Shown: positions 1 to 6,536 of the stretch, piece by piece
Layout of the letters: the number at the start of each line of letters is the position of its first letter
Numbering within the stretch: the stretch's first letter is position 1
Origin: Gemmatimonadota bacterium
GTDB lineage: Bacteria > Gemmatimonadota > Gemmatimonadetes > Gemmatimonadales > GWC2-71-9
Direction of reading: 5' to 3'
Length of the DNA: 6,536 nucleotides
Assembly: GCA_003220985.1 (NCBI GenBank)
Contig: QHTY01000151.1
Span: forward strand, 1-6,536
Position numbers and translations under genes: made by a program
Notes under the pieces: generated by a model
What the model was told of the DNA's origin: nothing
The model's input: only the letters and a program-made list of their open reading frames with translations
Databases searched by the model: none

Positions 1-1346
1 AAGATGATTCCGATCCCGAGCAACGCCTGCGTCGGCCGGGACACGAGCGTAGAGACGACGATGCCGCCGGAGGCTGCGATGAAGAGCAATGGCGTGACTG
101 GGTATCCCGGGACTCGGAAGGGCCGGGCCGCCTGCGGCAGGCGGCGGTACACGAAGATGCTGGCAGCCGCGAGCCCGTAGAATGCCCACCCGGTGAACAC
201 CACGTACGTCAGTAACTGCTCGAACGTACCCGAACCCGCGAGCACCATCGTCCACGCGCTACCCGCGAGGATCGCAACCGCGGGCGTGCCGAACCGCGGG
301 TGCACCTCGGCCAGCTTGCGGAAGAACAGCCCGTCGCGCGCCATCGCATAGAAGACGCGTGGAGCCGTGAGCGCGATCCCGTTCGCCGCGCCGAAGATCG
401 ATACGAGAATGGGAATCGTGACGAGGCGGCCCCACGTGTCCCCAAACCGCATGCTCACGGCGTCCGCCGCCACGCGATTCGATTGCGCCACTTCGGCGGG
501 GCCGAGCGCGGCGAGATAGCCGAGGTTGGCGAGCAGGTAGATCGCCACGATGGCCAACGTGCCGGCGACGATGCCGCGGACAAACACACGTTGGGGCTCG
601 ACGATCTCTCCCGCGGAGAAGGTGACATACTGCCACCCTTCATACGCCCACAGCACGGCCACCATGGCGACGGCTATGCCGCGGAGGAGCTCCGTCGTCA
701 GCGGCGTCGTCAAGACGCGCACCTGCGTGCCCGCGAGCCCGCTTCCGGTCGCGAGGAGCAGGGCACTCAGCAGCAGCAACGCGCCGACCTTGATAGCCGT
801 GCTCCAGTTCTGAACGACCGCGCCGTGGCGAGTGCCTCGTACGTTGACGCCGGCGACCACGAGAATGACGGCGAGCGACACCAGCTTCGCGCTGAGAGCA
901 CTGAGGACGACGAACTGCTGGATGTAGCGTGCGAATGCGGCCGAGAGGGTGGCGATCGAGCCGCTGCCGATCACGAAGAACAACGCCCATCCGTACAGGA
1001 ACGCGGGAAGCGGGCCGAATGCGTCGCGCAGGTACACGTACAATCCGCCGGCGCGCGGATTCATGGCGCCCAGCTCGGCGTAGGTCAGCGCCCCGAGCAG
1101 TGACAGCACGCCGCCGACGATCCAGACCAGCAGGGCCAGCCCGACGTCGCCGCCCGAATCCCGCAGTACACCGCCGGGGACGAGAAAGATGCCCGAGCCG
1201 ATCACGGTACCCACGACGATCAGAATCACATCGGGGAGCCGGAGCACGCGGGCGAGCTCGCGCGTCGGAGCGGTGGTTTCCGGCGATGGGGACGTGGCCG
1301 CGCTCCCGGTGAAGGTGGTGCTGAAACGTGGCGAAATCGGAGGCAT
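1..1346 (-). CDS. APC-family amino-acid permease (3' end cut by window edge)
   Basis: Inner-membrane secondary transporter of the amino acid-polyamine-organocation family, closest in style to LAT/neutral amino-acid permeases; the exact substrate cannot be read. The minus-strand frame stays open from the ATG at 1346 to the window edge (448 complete codons). Residues 50-54 read GSGIF, the TM1 substrate-binding motif. The TM2-TM3 stretch LTYAELGAMNPRAGGLYVYL (about 87-106) is classical. TM6 has WAYEGW (233-238), followed by the loop EIVEPQRV (about 247-254). The TM8 region has ANGIALTAPRVFYAMARDG (321-339). About eleven hydrophobic segments are visible and the twelfth starts at the edge, so little is missing. 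The start is chosen because AGGGAG lies 7 bases upstream. The first 35 residues are a hydrophilic Ser/Thr/Pro-rich cytoplasmic tail. It is divergent from the SusCD cluster; uptake of amino acids or short peptide products is an inference. Confidence 0.93.
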   Translation of the reverse strand, partial: MPPISPRFSTTFTGSAATSPSPETTAPTRELARVLRLPDVILIVVGTVIGSGIFLVPGGVLRDSGGDVGLALLVWIVGGVLSLLGALTYAELGAMNPRAGGLYVYLRDAFGPLPAFLYGWALFFVIGSGSIATLSAAFARYIQQFVVLSALSAKLVSLAVILVVAGVNVRGTRHGAVVQNWSTAIKVGALLLLSALLLATGSGLAGTQVRVLTTPLTTELLRGIAVAMVAVLWAYEGWQYVTFSAGEIVEPQRVFVRGIVAGTLAIVAIYLLANLGYLAALGPAEVAQSNRVAADAVSMRFGDTWGRLVTIPILVSIFGAANGIALTAPRVFYAMARDGLFFRKLAEVHPRFGTPAVAILAGSAWTMVLAGSGTFEQLLTYVVFTGWAFYGLAAASIFVYRRLPQAARPFRVPGYPVTPLLFIAASGGIVVSTLVSRPTQALLGIGII

Positions 1347-1374
1347 TGCGCACTCCCTGGACGGCGGTCATAAT
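1346..1374 (+). promoter_or_regulatory. Candidate sigma70-type promoter for the SusC-SusD operon
   Basis: TTGCGC (1346-1351, three of six matches to the -35 consensus) and CATAAT (1369-1374, five of six to the -10) are separated by 17 bases. Transcription would start near 1381, leaving a leader of about 85 bases before the receptor ATG. The -35 overlaps the permease start codon on the other strand. The same AT-rich patch reads TATTAT on the minus strand, but the best matching -35 there (TTGCAT) is 20 bases away. The only other pattern in this 120-bp divergent region is a small inverted repeat, GCAT-N5-ATGC, at 1387-1399. This is a motif match only. Confidence 0.3.
1353..1358 (-). promoter_or_regulatory. 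Ribosome binding site of the permease
   Basis: AGGGAG on the minus strand, 6 bases before the ATG at 1346. It supports this start over the out-of-frame ATG at 1371 and over an in-frame GTG at codon 34. Confidence 0.7.
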
Positions 1375-1455
1375 AGTGCGTCCCGAGCATATTGGATGCA
1401 ATCGAGTATGCAAGTCGGTATCCCCGCCGCGGGCGCACTGCCCTCCTCCTGACGC

Positions 1456-1459
1456 GGAG
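1456..1459 (+). promoter_or_regulatory. Ribosome binding site of the SusC-like receptor
   Basis: GGAG seven bases before the ATG at 1467. It decides between this ATG and an in-frame ATG at 1392. The earlier ATG would add 25 mostly polar, arginine-rich residues in front of a normal signal peptide. Confidence 0.65.
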
Positions 1460-1466
1460 TCGCATC

Positions 1467-4457
1467 ATGAAGCTCGCCCGGTTTTTTCTGTTAGGGGCCG
1501 GCGTCCTCGCACTCCTCCCCGCCGTGCTTGCCGGACAGCAGGAAGTCGCCGGAACCATCGTCGACGCGGGCTCGAACCGCCCCATCGCGGGCGTCTCGGT
1601 CTCGATCCAGGGCACCACCAGCACCGTGCGTACGGACACGCGCGGACAATTCCGCTTCGCCGACCTCCTGGAGTCACAGGTCACCCTGCGCGTCGCCGCC
1701 CTGGGCTATCGGCCGGTGACGCAGGCGGTAAGCGTCGGTGACACGAACATTCGCATCGCCCTGCAGCAGCAAGCGATCAACCTCGAGGAGGTCGTCGTCA
1801 CCGGAACCGCCGGCGATCAGGAGCGGCGCGCCGTGGGAAATTCGGCGGCGACGATCCAGGCCGCGGCGATTCAGAACCTGGCCCCTGCGCCGGACGTCTC
1901 CAGCCTGATCAATAGCCGGGCGCCGGGCGTCGTGGTGATACCTGGGACGGGACAAGTCGGCTCCGGTCCTCGCATCAGAATCCGAGGCATGAACAGCTTC
2001 TCGCTCAGCGATCAGCCGCTCATTTACATCGACGGTGTCCGCGTCGCCAACGACGTCGCGACGGGCGTCGTCGTCCAGGGGTTCGGGTCGGGCATCGCGT
2101 CCCGTCTCAACGACATCGACCCGGACATGATCGAACGAATCGAGATCATCAGAGGTCCCGCTGCAGCGACGCTGTATGGAACCGAAGCGGCGAACGGCGT
2201 CATCCAGATCTTCACGAAGCGCGGTAGCGTCGCGGAGCGCCCTCGTATCACGTTCGTGATGCGGCAGGGGACACAGTGGTTCATGAATCCCGAGGGCCGC
2301 CTGCGGGAGCCGATCAACCGCGTGTGCGCGCCCGGACAGACGACCAACTGCCCCCTCGTGACCTGGAACCCGGTACGCCAGGAAGACAGCCTGCATGCGC
2401 TCGGATTGGTGCAGCGCCCGCTGTTCACCAACGGCTACACGAGTGGCTACGGACTCAACCTCGCCGGGGGCACTCCCACGGTCCGGTACTTCGCCGGCGG
2501 GACGTTCGATCGAGATTTGGGTATCGAGCCGACCAATAGGTACACGCGGCTATCGACCACCACGACGCTGAACATCACCCCCGGCGGTCGCTGGGACCTG
2601 CAGGGGACCGTTGGATTCCTGAAGAGCAAACTCGACGAGTCCTTCGAGGCCGGTGCCGGCGGCGTCTGGTTCTCTACACTGTTCGGCGACCCGGCGCTCG
2701 TGCATGACACGCTCGGCAATCTCACCCCGCGGCGCGGCTTCCTGTTCGGGCCTCCCGAGTTCCAGTGGGGATCGCGGCAGGCGACGCAGCTCATCAACCG
2801 CGTGACCACGACCCTCACCGTCAACCACCGTACCCTCGGGTGGTTGACCCAGCGGCTCACCGTGGGCCAGGACCAGACCGACGAGGGCAGCCAGCAGCTC
2901 AATCGCTTCCTGCCGCCCGAATGGGTCCAATTCAACCCCGGCACGGCAGCGCTTGGGCTCAAGTTCGACCAGCGGCGCACCATTTCGTACCTGACGCTCG
3001 ATTACAACACCAGCGCGAAGGCGCGAGTCACCCAGGACTTCGCATCGACATCCACGTTCGGGGCGCAATACTATCGGCGGCGTGTGGACGTCGTCTGGGC
3101 TCAAGGCGAGCAGTTCCCCGCTCCCGACCTGGAAACAATCGCCGGTACGGCCGTGCTGCGTGGCTTCGACGACTTTGTCGAAAACACCACGGTGGGCGTG
3201 TTCGGCCAGGAGCAGGTCGCCTGGCGGGACAAGCTGTACGTGACCGGAGCTGTTCGGGTGGACAACAACAGCGCCTTCGGGAAAAACTTCGATTGGGTCG
3301 CCTACCCGAAGCTCAGTGCCAGCTACGTCGCCGCCGAAGGCCAAAGCGGCGCCCTCAACACGCTCAAACTGCGCGCGGCGTACGGCCAGTCCGGCCAGCA
3401 ACCAGAGTCGTTTGCGGCTCTCCGCACCTGGCAGCCGGTGACCGGCGGCGACGGTGGGCCCGCGGTGATTCCGTCATCGGTAGGGAATCCCAACCTCGCG
3501 CCGGAGCGCGGTACCGAGCTCGAAGTCGGCTTCGAAGCGGGGTTGCTCGATGACCGGCTTTCCGCCGATTTCACCTTCTATCACGCCAAAACGCGTGACG
3601 CGATTGTGCAACAGTCCGTGGCTCCATCCACCGGCTTCCCTGGCATCCAGTTCCGCAATCTCGGGGCCATCCGGAACATCGGGTTCGAAGCGCAGCTCGG
3701 CGGGACGGCGGTCCGCACGCACGACCTGAATGTGCGAGTGGACTTCAGCCTCTCCCACAACACCAACAAGGTGCTGGACCTCGGCCCCGGCGTCGACTCG
3801 ACCAGCACCTTCGGATTCAAGAAGGGGTTCCCCGTTGACGCCATCTTCGCGCGCAAGGTGATCAGCGCCGACTACGACGCGGCGACTGGGCGAGCCATTA
3901 ACGTGCTCTGCGCCAGTGGTCCCGGGGGCAGGACCGGCGTCGCCTGCAACTCGCCGGCGGCGAGCGGCGTGTTCCTCGGCGTGTGGGACCCGACGTGGGA
4001 AGGTTCCTTCAGCACCACGCTGACGGTGTGGGGACGGCTGCGCCTGTATGGCCTCGTGGATTTCAAGCTCGGCAACAAGCACTTCGACAACAACCTGCGC
4101 GCGCTGTGTCAGGTGTTCAGGCGCTGTGACGCCAACTTCAACCCACAGAATTACGATGTCCTCTACATCGCGGAGCTGCAGAGCAACAACCTGGCGCAGA
4201 GCTGGGTGATCAACAAGGCGAGCTTCGCGAAATTACGCGAGGTCTCGCTGAGCTACGCCTTCCCGCCCCAGCTCGCCCGGCGGATCGGCGGTGATGAGGC
4301 GACGCTGACGCTCGCGGCCCGCAACCTCCACACGTGGACGAACTGGACGGGCATGGACCCAGAGGCTTTCTTCGTCACTCAGCTCTTCACGCGGCTGGAG
4401 CAGGACAATACGCCGCAGCTGGCTTCGGTCCAAGCCCGCCTGAATATCACTTTCTGA
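1467..4457 (+). CDS. SusC/RagA-family TonB-dependent outer-membrane receptor
   Basis: A 996-residue outer-membrane nutrient transporter that takes TonB energy to import a ligand captured with its SusD partner. A signal peptide (MKLARFFLLGAGVLALLPAVLA) is followed by a carboxypeptidase-regulatory-like beta-sandwich (about 24-100) typical of SusC. Next come a TonB-box-like LEEVVVTGTA (106-115) and the plug (about 120-252). The plug carries the SusC signature segments RIRIRGMNSFSLSDQPLIYI (169-188, with DG next) and RIEIIRGPAAATLYGTEAAN (224-243). The beta-barrel fills the rest and ends in the usual terminal phenylalanine (LNITF). There is no STN signalling domain, so regulation through an anti-sigma/ECF sigma pair is unlikely. 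Length is normal for the family. The only six cysteines of the whole precursor lie in three close pairs (287/295, 815/827, 881/887), probably loop disulfides. The ligand is unknown. susD follows after 11 bp. Confidence 0.95.
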   Translation: MKLARFFLLGAGVLALLPAVLAGQQEVAGTIVDAGSNRPIAGVSVSIQGTTSTVRTDTRGQFRFADLLESQVTLRVAALGYRPVTQAVSVGDTNIRIALQQQAINLEEVVVTGTAGDQERRAVGNSAATIQAAAIQNLAPAPDVSSLINSRAPGVVVIPGTGQVGSGPRIRIRGMNSFSLSDQPLIYIDGVRVANDVATGVVVQGFGSGIASRLNDIDPDMIERIEIIRGPAAATLYGTEAANGVIQIFTKRGSVAERPRITFVMRQGTQWFMNPEGRLREPINRVCAPGQTTNCPLVTWNPVRQEDSLHALGLVQRPLFTNGYTSGYGLNLAGGTPTVRYFAGGTFDRDLGIEPTNRYTRLSTTTTLNITPGGRWDLQGTVGFLKSKLDESFEAGAGGVWFSTLFGDPALVHDTLGNLTPRRGFLFGPPEFQWGSRQATQLINRVTTTLTVNHRTLGWLTQRLTVGQDQTDEGSQQLNRFLPPEWVQFNPGTAALGLKFDQRRTISYLTLDYNTSAKARVTQDFASTSTFGAQYYRRRVDVVWAQGEQFPAPDLETIAGTAVLRGFDDFVENTTVGVFGQEQVAWRDKLYVTGAVRVDNNSAFGKNFDWVAYPKLSASYVAAEGQSGALNTLKLRAAYGQSGQQPESFAALRTWQPVTGGDGGPAVIPSSVGNPNLAPERGTELEVGFEAGLLDDRLSADFTFYHAKTRDAIVQQSVAPSTGFPGIQFRNLGAIRNIGFEAQLGGTAVRTHDLNVRVDFSLSHNTNKVLDLGPGVDSTSTFGFKKGFPVDAIFARKVISADYDAATGRAINVLCASGPGGRTGVACNSPAASGVFLGVWDPTWEGSFSTTLTVWGRLRLYGLVDFKLGNKHFDNNLRALCQVFRRCDANFNPQNYDVLYIAELQSNNLAQSWVINKASFAKLREVSLSYAFPPQLARRIGGDEATLTLAARNLHTWTNWTGMDPEAFFVTQLFTRLEQDNTPQLASVQARLNITF
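2820..2848 (+). repeat. Perfect 10-bp inverted repeat inside the receptor gene
   Basis: GTCAACCACC (2820-2829) and its exact complement GGTGGTTGAC (2839-2848) flank a 9-base loop. In the message this would fold into a firm hairpin. It lies in codons for a barrel strand-turn-strand (VNHRTLGWLT), so protein constraint may explain it. There is no T-tract after it, so it is not a standard terminator. Confidence 0.6.
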
Positions 4458-4468
4458 CGAGCGACGCC

Positions 4469-5755
4469 ATGAGGACGAGCAGATACCTGTATCAAGCGAT
4501 CGTCGGGCTGCTGCTGCTGGGCAGCGCCGGCTGCGAGCGACTGCTCGAGGTCCAGGCCCCGAGCCAGGTGCAGGACGACAACCTGCACAAGCCTAGCAAC
4601 GCGAAGTTGCTGGTCGACGGATCACGCGCGGCGTTCGGCTGCGCCTTCCAGGCCTATATCAACGGGGCTGCGCTCCTCACCGACGAGATGGAGGATACCC
4701 AACTCGCCGCCGCGGCGTGGCCGTGGGATCGCCGCGACTGGACCAGCGCAGTTGGCAGTGGGTACGCCGAAGCGACCTGCACCGCCTTCCAGACTTTCGG
4801 CGTGTACCGGCCGCTGCAGACCGCACGCTTCACGGCGGAGGATGCGATCCAGTCCATCACCGCTTTCCCCGATGCCGAGGTGACCAACAAGCCGCAGCTG
4901 CTGGCCGAAGCCAACCTGCTGCTGGGATACGGCCGCATCCTGCTGGGCGAGGGATTCTGCTCCGCAGCCGAGGACCTGGGCCCCGAGCTCTTCCCGCAGG
5001 ACTTCTTTGCGCGGGCAGAGTCCAGCTTCACCGAGGCGATGGCGCAGGCGCAGGTCGCGGGAGCGACCGCGATCGGCACCGCCGCGCGGCTGGGGCGAGC
5101 CCGGGCGCGACTCGATCTGGCGCGGCTACCCGGACAGGCGGTCGACCTTGCGCAATATGGGGCGGCTGAGACCGACGCGGCGCTGATCGCCACCGGCTTT
5201 ACCTACAATGTTCCCTACAACGCGGCCGCCTTCTATTCCCAGAACAACATCGTGCAGCGCAATCGGCTGAGCCTGCTCTACGGCGTGGCGCCGAGCTACC
5301 GCAACCTGGGTGATCCGCGGGTCCAGGTGACGAAAGGTCCCCTCGGCGCCGATGCGGTCGACACGGTGTGGTTCGCCAACAAATATCCTGCGCTGAACAC
5401 GCCGATACCCCTCGCCACCTGGCGGGAAGCCCGGCTCATCATCGCCGAGGCCGAGCTGGCCGCGGGGAACGTCACGACCGCGATTGCGACATTGGATTCG
5501 CTGCGCGGACGGGCGGGCGTAGGGCTACCACCGTACAGTGGTGCGATCGACCCGGACAGCGTGCGGGCCTATCTGATTACGGAGCGCTCGAGAGAGCTGT
5601 TCCTCGAGGGCCACCACTTTTGGGACATCAACCGATTCAATCTGCCGCTCAATCCGCCGGCCGGCACGCCCTATCCGGTCAAAGGCGGAACCTACGCCGA
5701 CTTGCGGTGCCTGCCGCTGCCGGACATCGAGCGGCTCAATAACCCGAACCTCTGA
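4469..5755 (+). CDS. SusD/RagB-family surface lipoprotein
   Basis: A 428-residue outer-membrane lipoprotein that acts as the ligand-binding lid of the SusC barrel encoded just upstream. The start at 4469 gives a lipoprotein signal, MRTSRYLYQAIVGLLLLGSAGC, with the lipid-bearing cysteine at residue 22; an earlier in-frame ATG at 4334 lies deep inside the receptor gene. The family's C-terminal hallmark is clear: ITERSRELFLEGHHFWDINRF (370-390). It is preceded by WREARLIIAEAELAAGN, the usual TPR-like helix, and followed by the closing LPLPDIERLNNPNL. The N-terminal QAPSQVQDDNLHKPSNAKLL segment is also SusD-like. It is shorter than the roughly 500-550 residues usual in Bacteroidota but looks complete. 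The 11-bp gap has no strong Shine-Dalgarno sequence, so translation is probably coupled to the receptor. The last six codons and the stop are duplicated directly downstream (5757-5778) without changing this protein. Confidence 0.93.
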   Translation: MRTSRYLYQAIVGLLLLGSAGCERLLEVQAPSQVQDDNLHKPSNAKLLVDGSRAAFGCAFQAYINGAALLTDEMEDTQLAAAAWPWDRRDWTSAVGSGYAEATCTAFQTFGVYRPLQTARFTAEDAIQSITAFPDAEVTNKPQLLAEANLLLGYGRILLGEGFCSAAEDLGPELFPQDFFARAESSFTEAMAQAQVAGATAIGTAARLGRARARLDLARLPGQAVDLAQYGAAETDAALIATGFTYNVPYNAAAFYSQNNIVQRNRLSLLYGVAPSYRNLGDPRVQVTKGPLGADAVDTVWFANKYPALNTPIPLATWREARLIIAEAELAAGNVTTAIATLDSLRGRAGVGLPPYSGAIDPDSVRAYLITERSRELFLEGHHFWDINRFNLPLNPPAGTPYPVKGGTYADLRCLPLPDIERLNNPNL

Positions 5756-5780
5756 TCTCAATAACCCGAACCTCTGATCT
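5735..5780 (+). repeat. 22-bp perfect tandem duplication across the SusD stop codon
   Basis: Bases 5735-5756 are repeated exactly at 5757-5778, and the match runs on two bases to 5780 (period 22, about 2.1 copies). The unit starts CTCAATAACCC and ends CTCTGAT, covering the last codons LNNPNL, the TGA (5753-5755) and one further base. The second copy is outside the gene. It widens the gap from the susD stop to the next ATG from 16 to 38 bp. Perfect identity suggests a recent slippage event or an assembly artefact. Confidence 0.95.
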
Positions 5781-5786
5781 AGGGAA
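5781..5786 (+). promoter_or_regulatory. Ribosome binding site of the serine hydrolase
   Basis: AGGGAA seven bases before the ATG at 5794. It fixes translation start in the signal-peptide frame, which is not the frame of the catalytic domain. It also favours this ATG over the in-frame ATG at 5809 (residue 6). Confidence 0.7.
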
Positions 5787-5793
5787 CACGCCC

Positions 5794-6536
5794 ATGCTTC
5801 GATTCCCAATGCGCTGGTTGCCCGTTTTCCTGGCGACGCTTGCGGTGGGTTGCCCCGCCTCGCGGGAGCGCGCGCGCGCTCGCGGGCCTCGATCCATTCG
5901 TCGCTTCCGTGATGAAGGAGTGGCACGTCCCCGGGCTCGCGATTGGCATCATTCAGGACGGCCGTCCCGTGCTGCTCAAGGGGTACGGCTTCCGGGATGT
6001 GGAGCATCAACTGCCGGTCACGGCGCGGACGCTGATGGCGATCGGGTCCAACAGCAAATCGTTCACAGTGGTGCTGATGGGTATGCTGGTGGATTCGGGC
6101 AAGCTCGATTGGGACAAGCCGGTGCGGGATTACCTCCCGGACTTCCAGCTGCACGACGAGCTCGCCAGCCAGGAGATGACGCCACGTGACCTGGTGACGC
6201 ACCGCTCCGGCTTGCCCCGGCACGACCTGTTCTGGTACGGGGGCAGCTTGGGCCGCGAGGAGATGTACCGGCGGCTCAGATACCTCGAGCCGAACGTCTC
6301 ATTCCGCAGTCGCTGGCAGTACCAGAACCTGATGTTCATGACCGCCGGTTACCTGGTCGAAAAACGCACCGGCCGATCCTGGGACGACCTGATCCGCGAG
6401 CGCCTCTTTGCGCCCTTGGGGATGACGCGGTCGAATACATCGGTCCGTGACCTGCCGTCCTCGGACGACGCCGCCCTCGCCTACGTCTGGCGTACGTGTC
6501 CCGCGGAACATGCGGCCGCAAATGGCGTCGCGCCGG
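5794..6536 (+). CDS. Serine hydrolase, class C beta-lactamase family, frameshifted at a GC tract and cut by window edge
   Basis: A penicillin-binding-protein-like serine hydrolase (beta-lactamase class C/esterase/D-aminopeptidase superfamily), expected to be exported. From the ATG with its good ribosome site, the frame encodes MLRFPMRWLPVFLATLAVGC, a signal peptide with a near-lipobox (AVGC, C20). This frame then degenerates into arginine-rich sequence and stops at 6187-6189 (131 residues). The catalytic domain sits in the second frame, clearly from 5885 (GLDPFVASVMKEWHVPGLAI) and open to the edge. It has the nucleophile motif SNSK (Ser 6047-6049, Lys 6056-6058), DLVTHRSGLPRHD, and the YxN motif YQN (6320-6328). 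The third motif (KTG/HxG) would lie beyond the window. The frame switch falls at (GC)6, 5868-5879. The catalytic frame has no ATG before 5912, and its upstream stop is at 5780-5782. It may be a phase-variable gene, a pseudogene or an artefact. The true substrate cannot be read; peptide or ester cleavage is likelier than antibiotic resistance. Confidence 0.88.
5866..5881 (+). repeat. Alternating (GC)6 tract in a 16-bp palindrome at the frame switch
   Basis: Bases 5868-5879 are six GC dinucleotides, and the flanks make a perfect palindrome, GAGCGCGCGCGCGCTC. The tract lies just after the signal peptide, where the signal frame and catalytic frame part. Adding one GC unit, or removing two, would join them into a continuous protein reading CPASRER, then a short RA/LA linker, then GLDPFVASV. 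Such tracts are prone to polymerase slippage and also to sequencing error. Confidence 0.9.

Noticed and set aside
300..1103. Plus-strand open frame of 267 codons antisense to the permease
   Set aside because: Its composition is that of a GC-rich shadow frame, with many His, Arg, Glu and Gln, and no domain or ribosome site is evident.
640..1413. Minus-strand open frame of 257 codons starting at the ATG at 1413
   Set aside because: It overlaps the permease in another frame, is rich in Arg, Pro and Ala, and has no recognisable domain. The permease frame shows clear APC motifs and a ribosome site.
1392..1466. N-terminal extension of the SusC-like receptor from the ATG at 1392
   Set aside because: It would put 25 arginine-rich residues before a normal signal peptide, and the ATG at 1467 has a GGAG ribosome site.
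2550..3401. Minus-strand open frame of 283 codons inside the SusC-like gene
   Set aside because: It lies wholly antisense to a strongly conserved receptor barrel and shows no family resemblance of its own.
5840..5842. TTG as a start for the hydrolase in its catalytic frame
   Set aside because: It has no convincing ribosome site and would yield an arginine- and tryptophan-rich leader without a signal peptide, whereas the ATG at 5794 has both ribosome site and signal peptide.
5525..6223. Minus-strand open frame of 232 codons across the SusD-hydrolase junction
   Set aside because: It is antisense to both the SusD signature region and the hydrolase catalytic domain, and its sequence looks like a GC-rich shadow.
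6480..6536. Possible second frameshift near the window end of the hydrolase
   Set aside because: The segment around WRTCPAEHAAANGVAP looks less conserved, but the final NGVAP fits a family motif expected to continue as AGS beyond the edge, so the frame appears intact.

Overview
The window is GC-rich throughout and carries four protein-coding genes with almost no spare sequence. From left to right they are the 5' part of an APC-family amino-acid permease on the minus strand, a 120-bp divergent intergenic region, and a plus-strand cluster of a SusC-like TonB-dependent receptor, a SusD-like lipoprotein and a serine hydrolase of the class C beta-lactamase type. The serine hydrolase runs off the right edge and the permease off the left edge. 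No RNA gene, CRISPR array, insertion sequence or phage gene was seen.

The organism is probably a Gemmatimonadota bacterium, or a similar high-GC, diderm SusCD user. This is inferred from the high GC, Shine-Dalgarno-type ribosome sites, and a short (428 aa) SusD whose N-terminal region looks like Gemmatimonadota members rather than Bacteroides ones. It is a judgement from sequence style, not a database result.

SusC forms the outer-membrane beta-barrel with its plug, and SusD is the surface lipoprotein lid. They are 11 bp apart and surely co-expressed. The hydrolase follows 38 bp later with its own good ribosome site, so it looks like the third gene of the same operon. No glycoside hydrolase, sulfatase, ECF sigma factor or anti-sigma factor is present. 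With a divergent amino-acid permease and a peptidase-like hydrolase next door, the best guess at the cargo is peptides or amino-acid derivatives, as for RagAB, rather than glycans. This guess is weak.

The most unusual part is the start of the hydrolase. A proper ribosome site, ATG and signal peptide lie in one frame, but the conserved catalytic domain (SxxK and YxN motifs) is in another. The switch falls exactly at a 12-bp alternating GC tract, (GC)6. Gain of one GC unit or loss of two would rejoin the frames. This could be a phase-variable ON/OFF switch of an exported enzyme, an ordinary pseudogene, or a sequencing error. About 100 bp upstream, a perfect 22-bp tandem duplication spans the susD stop codon, a second slippage-like event in the same junction.
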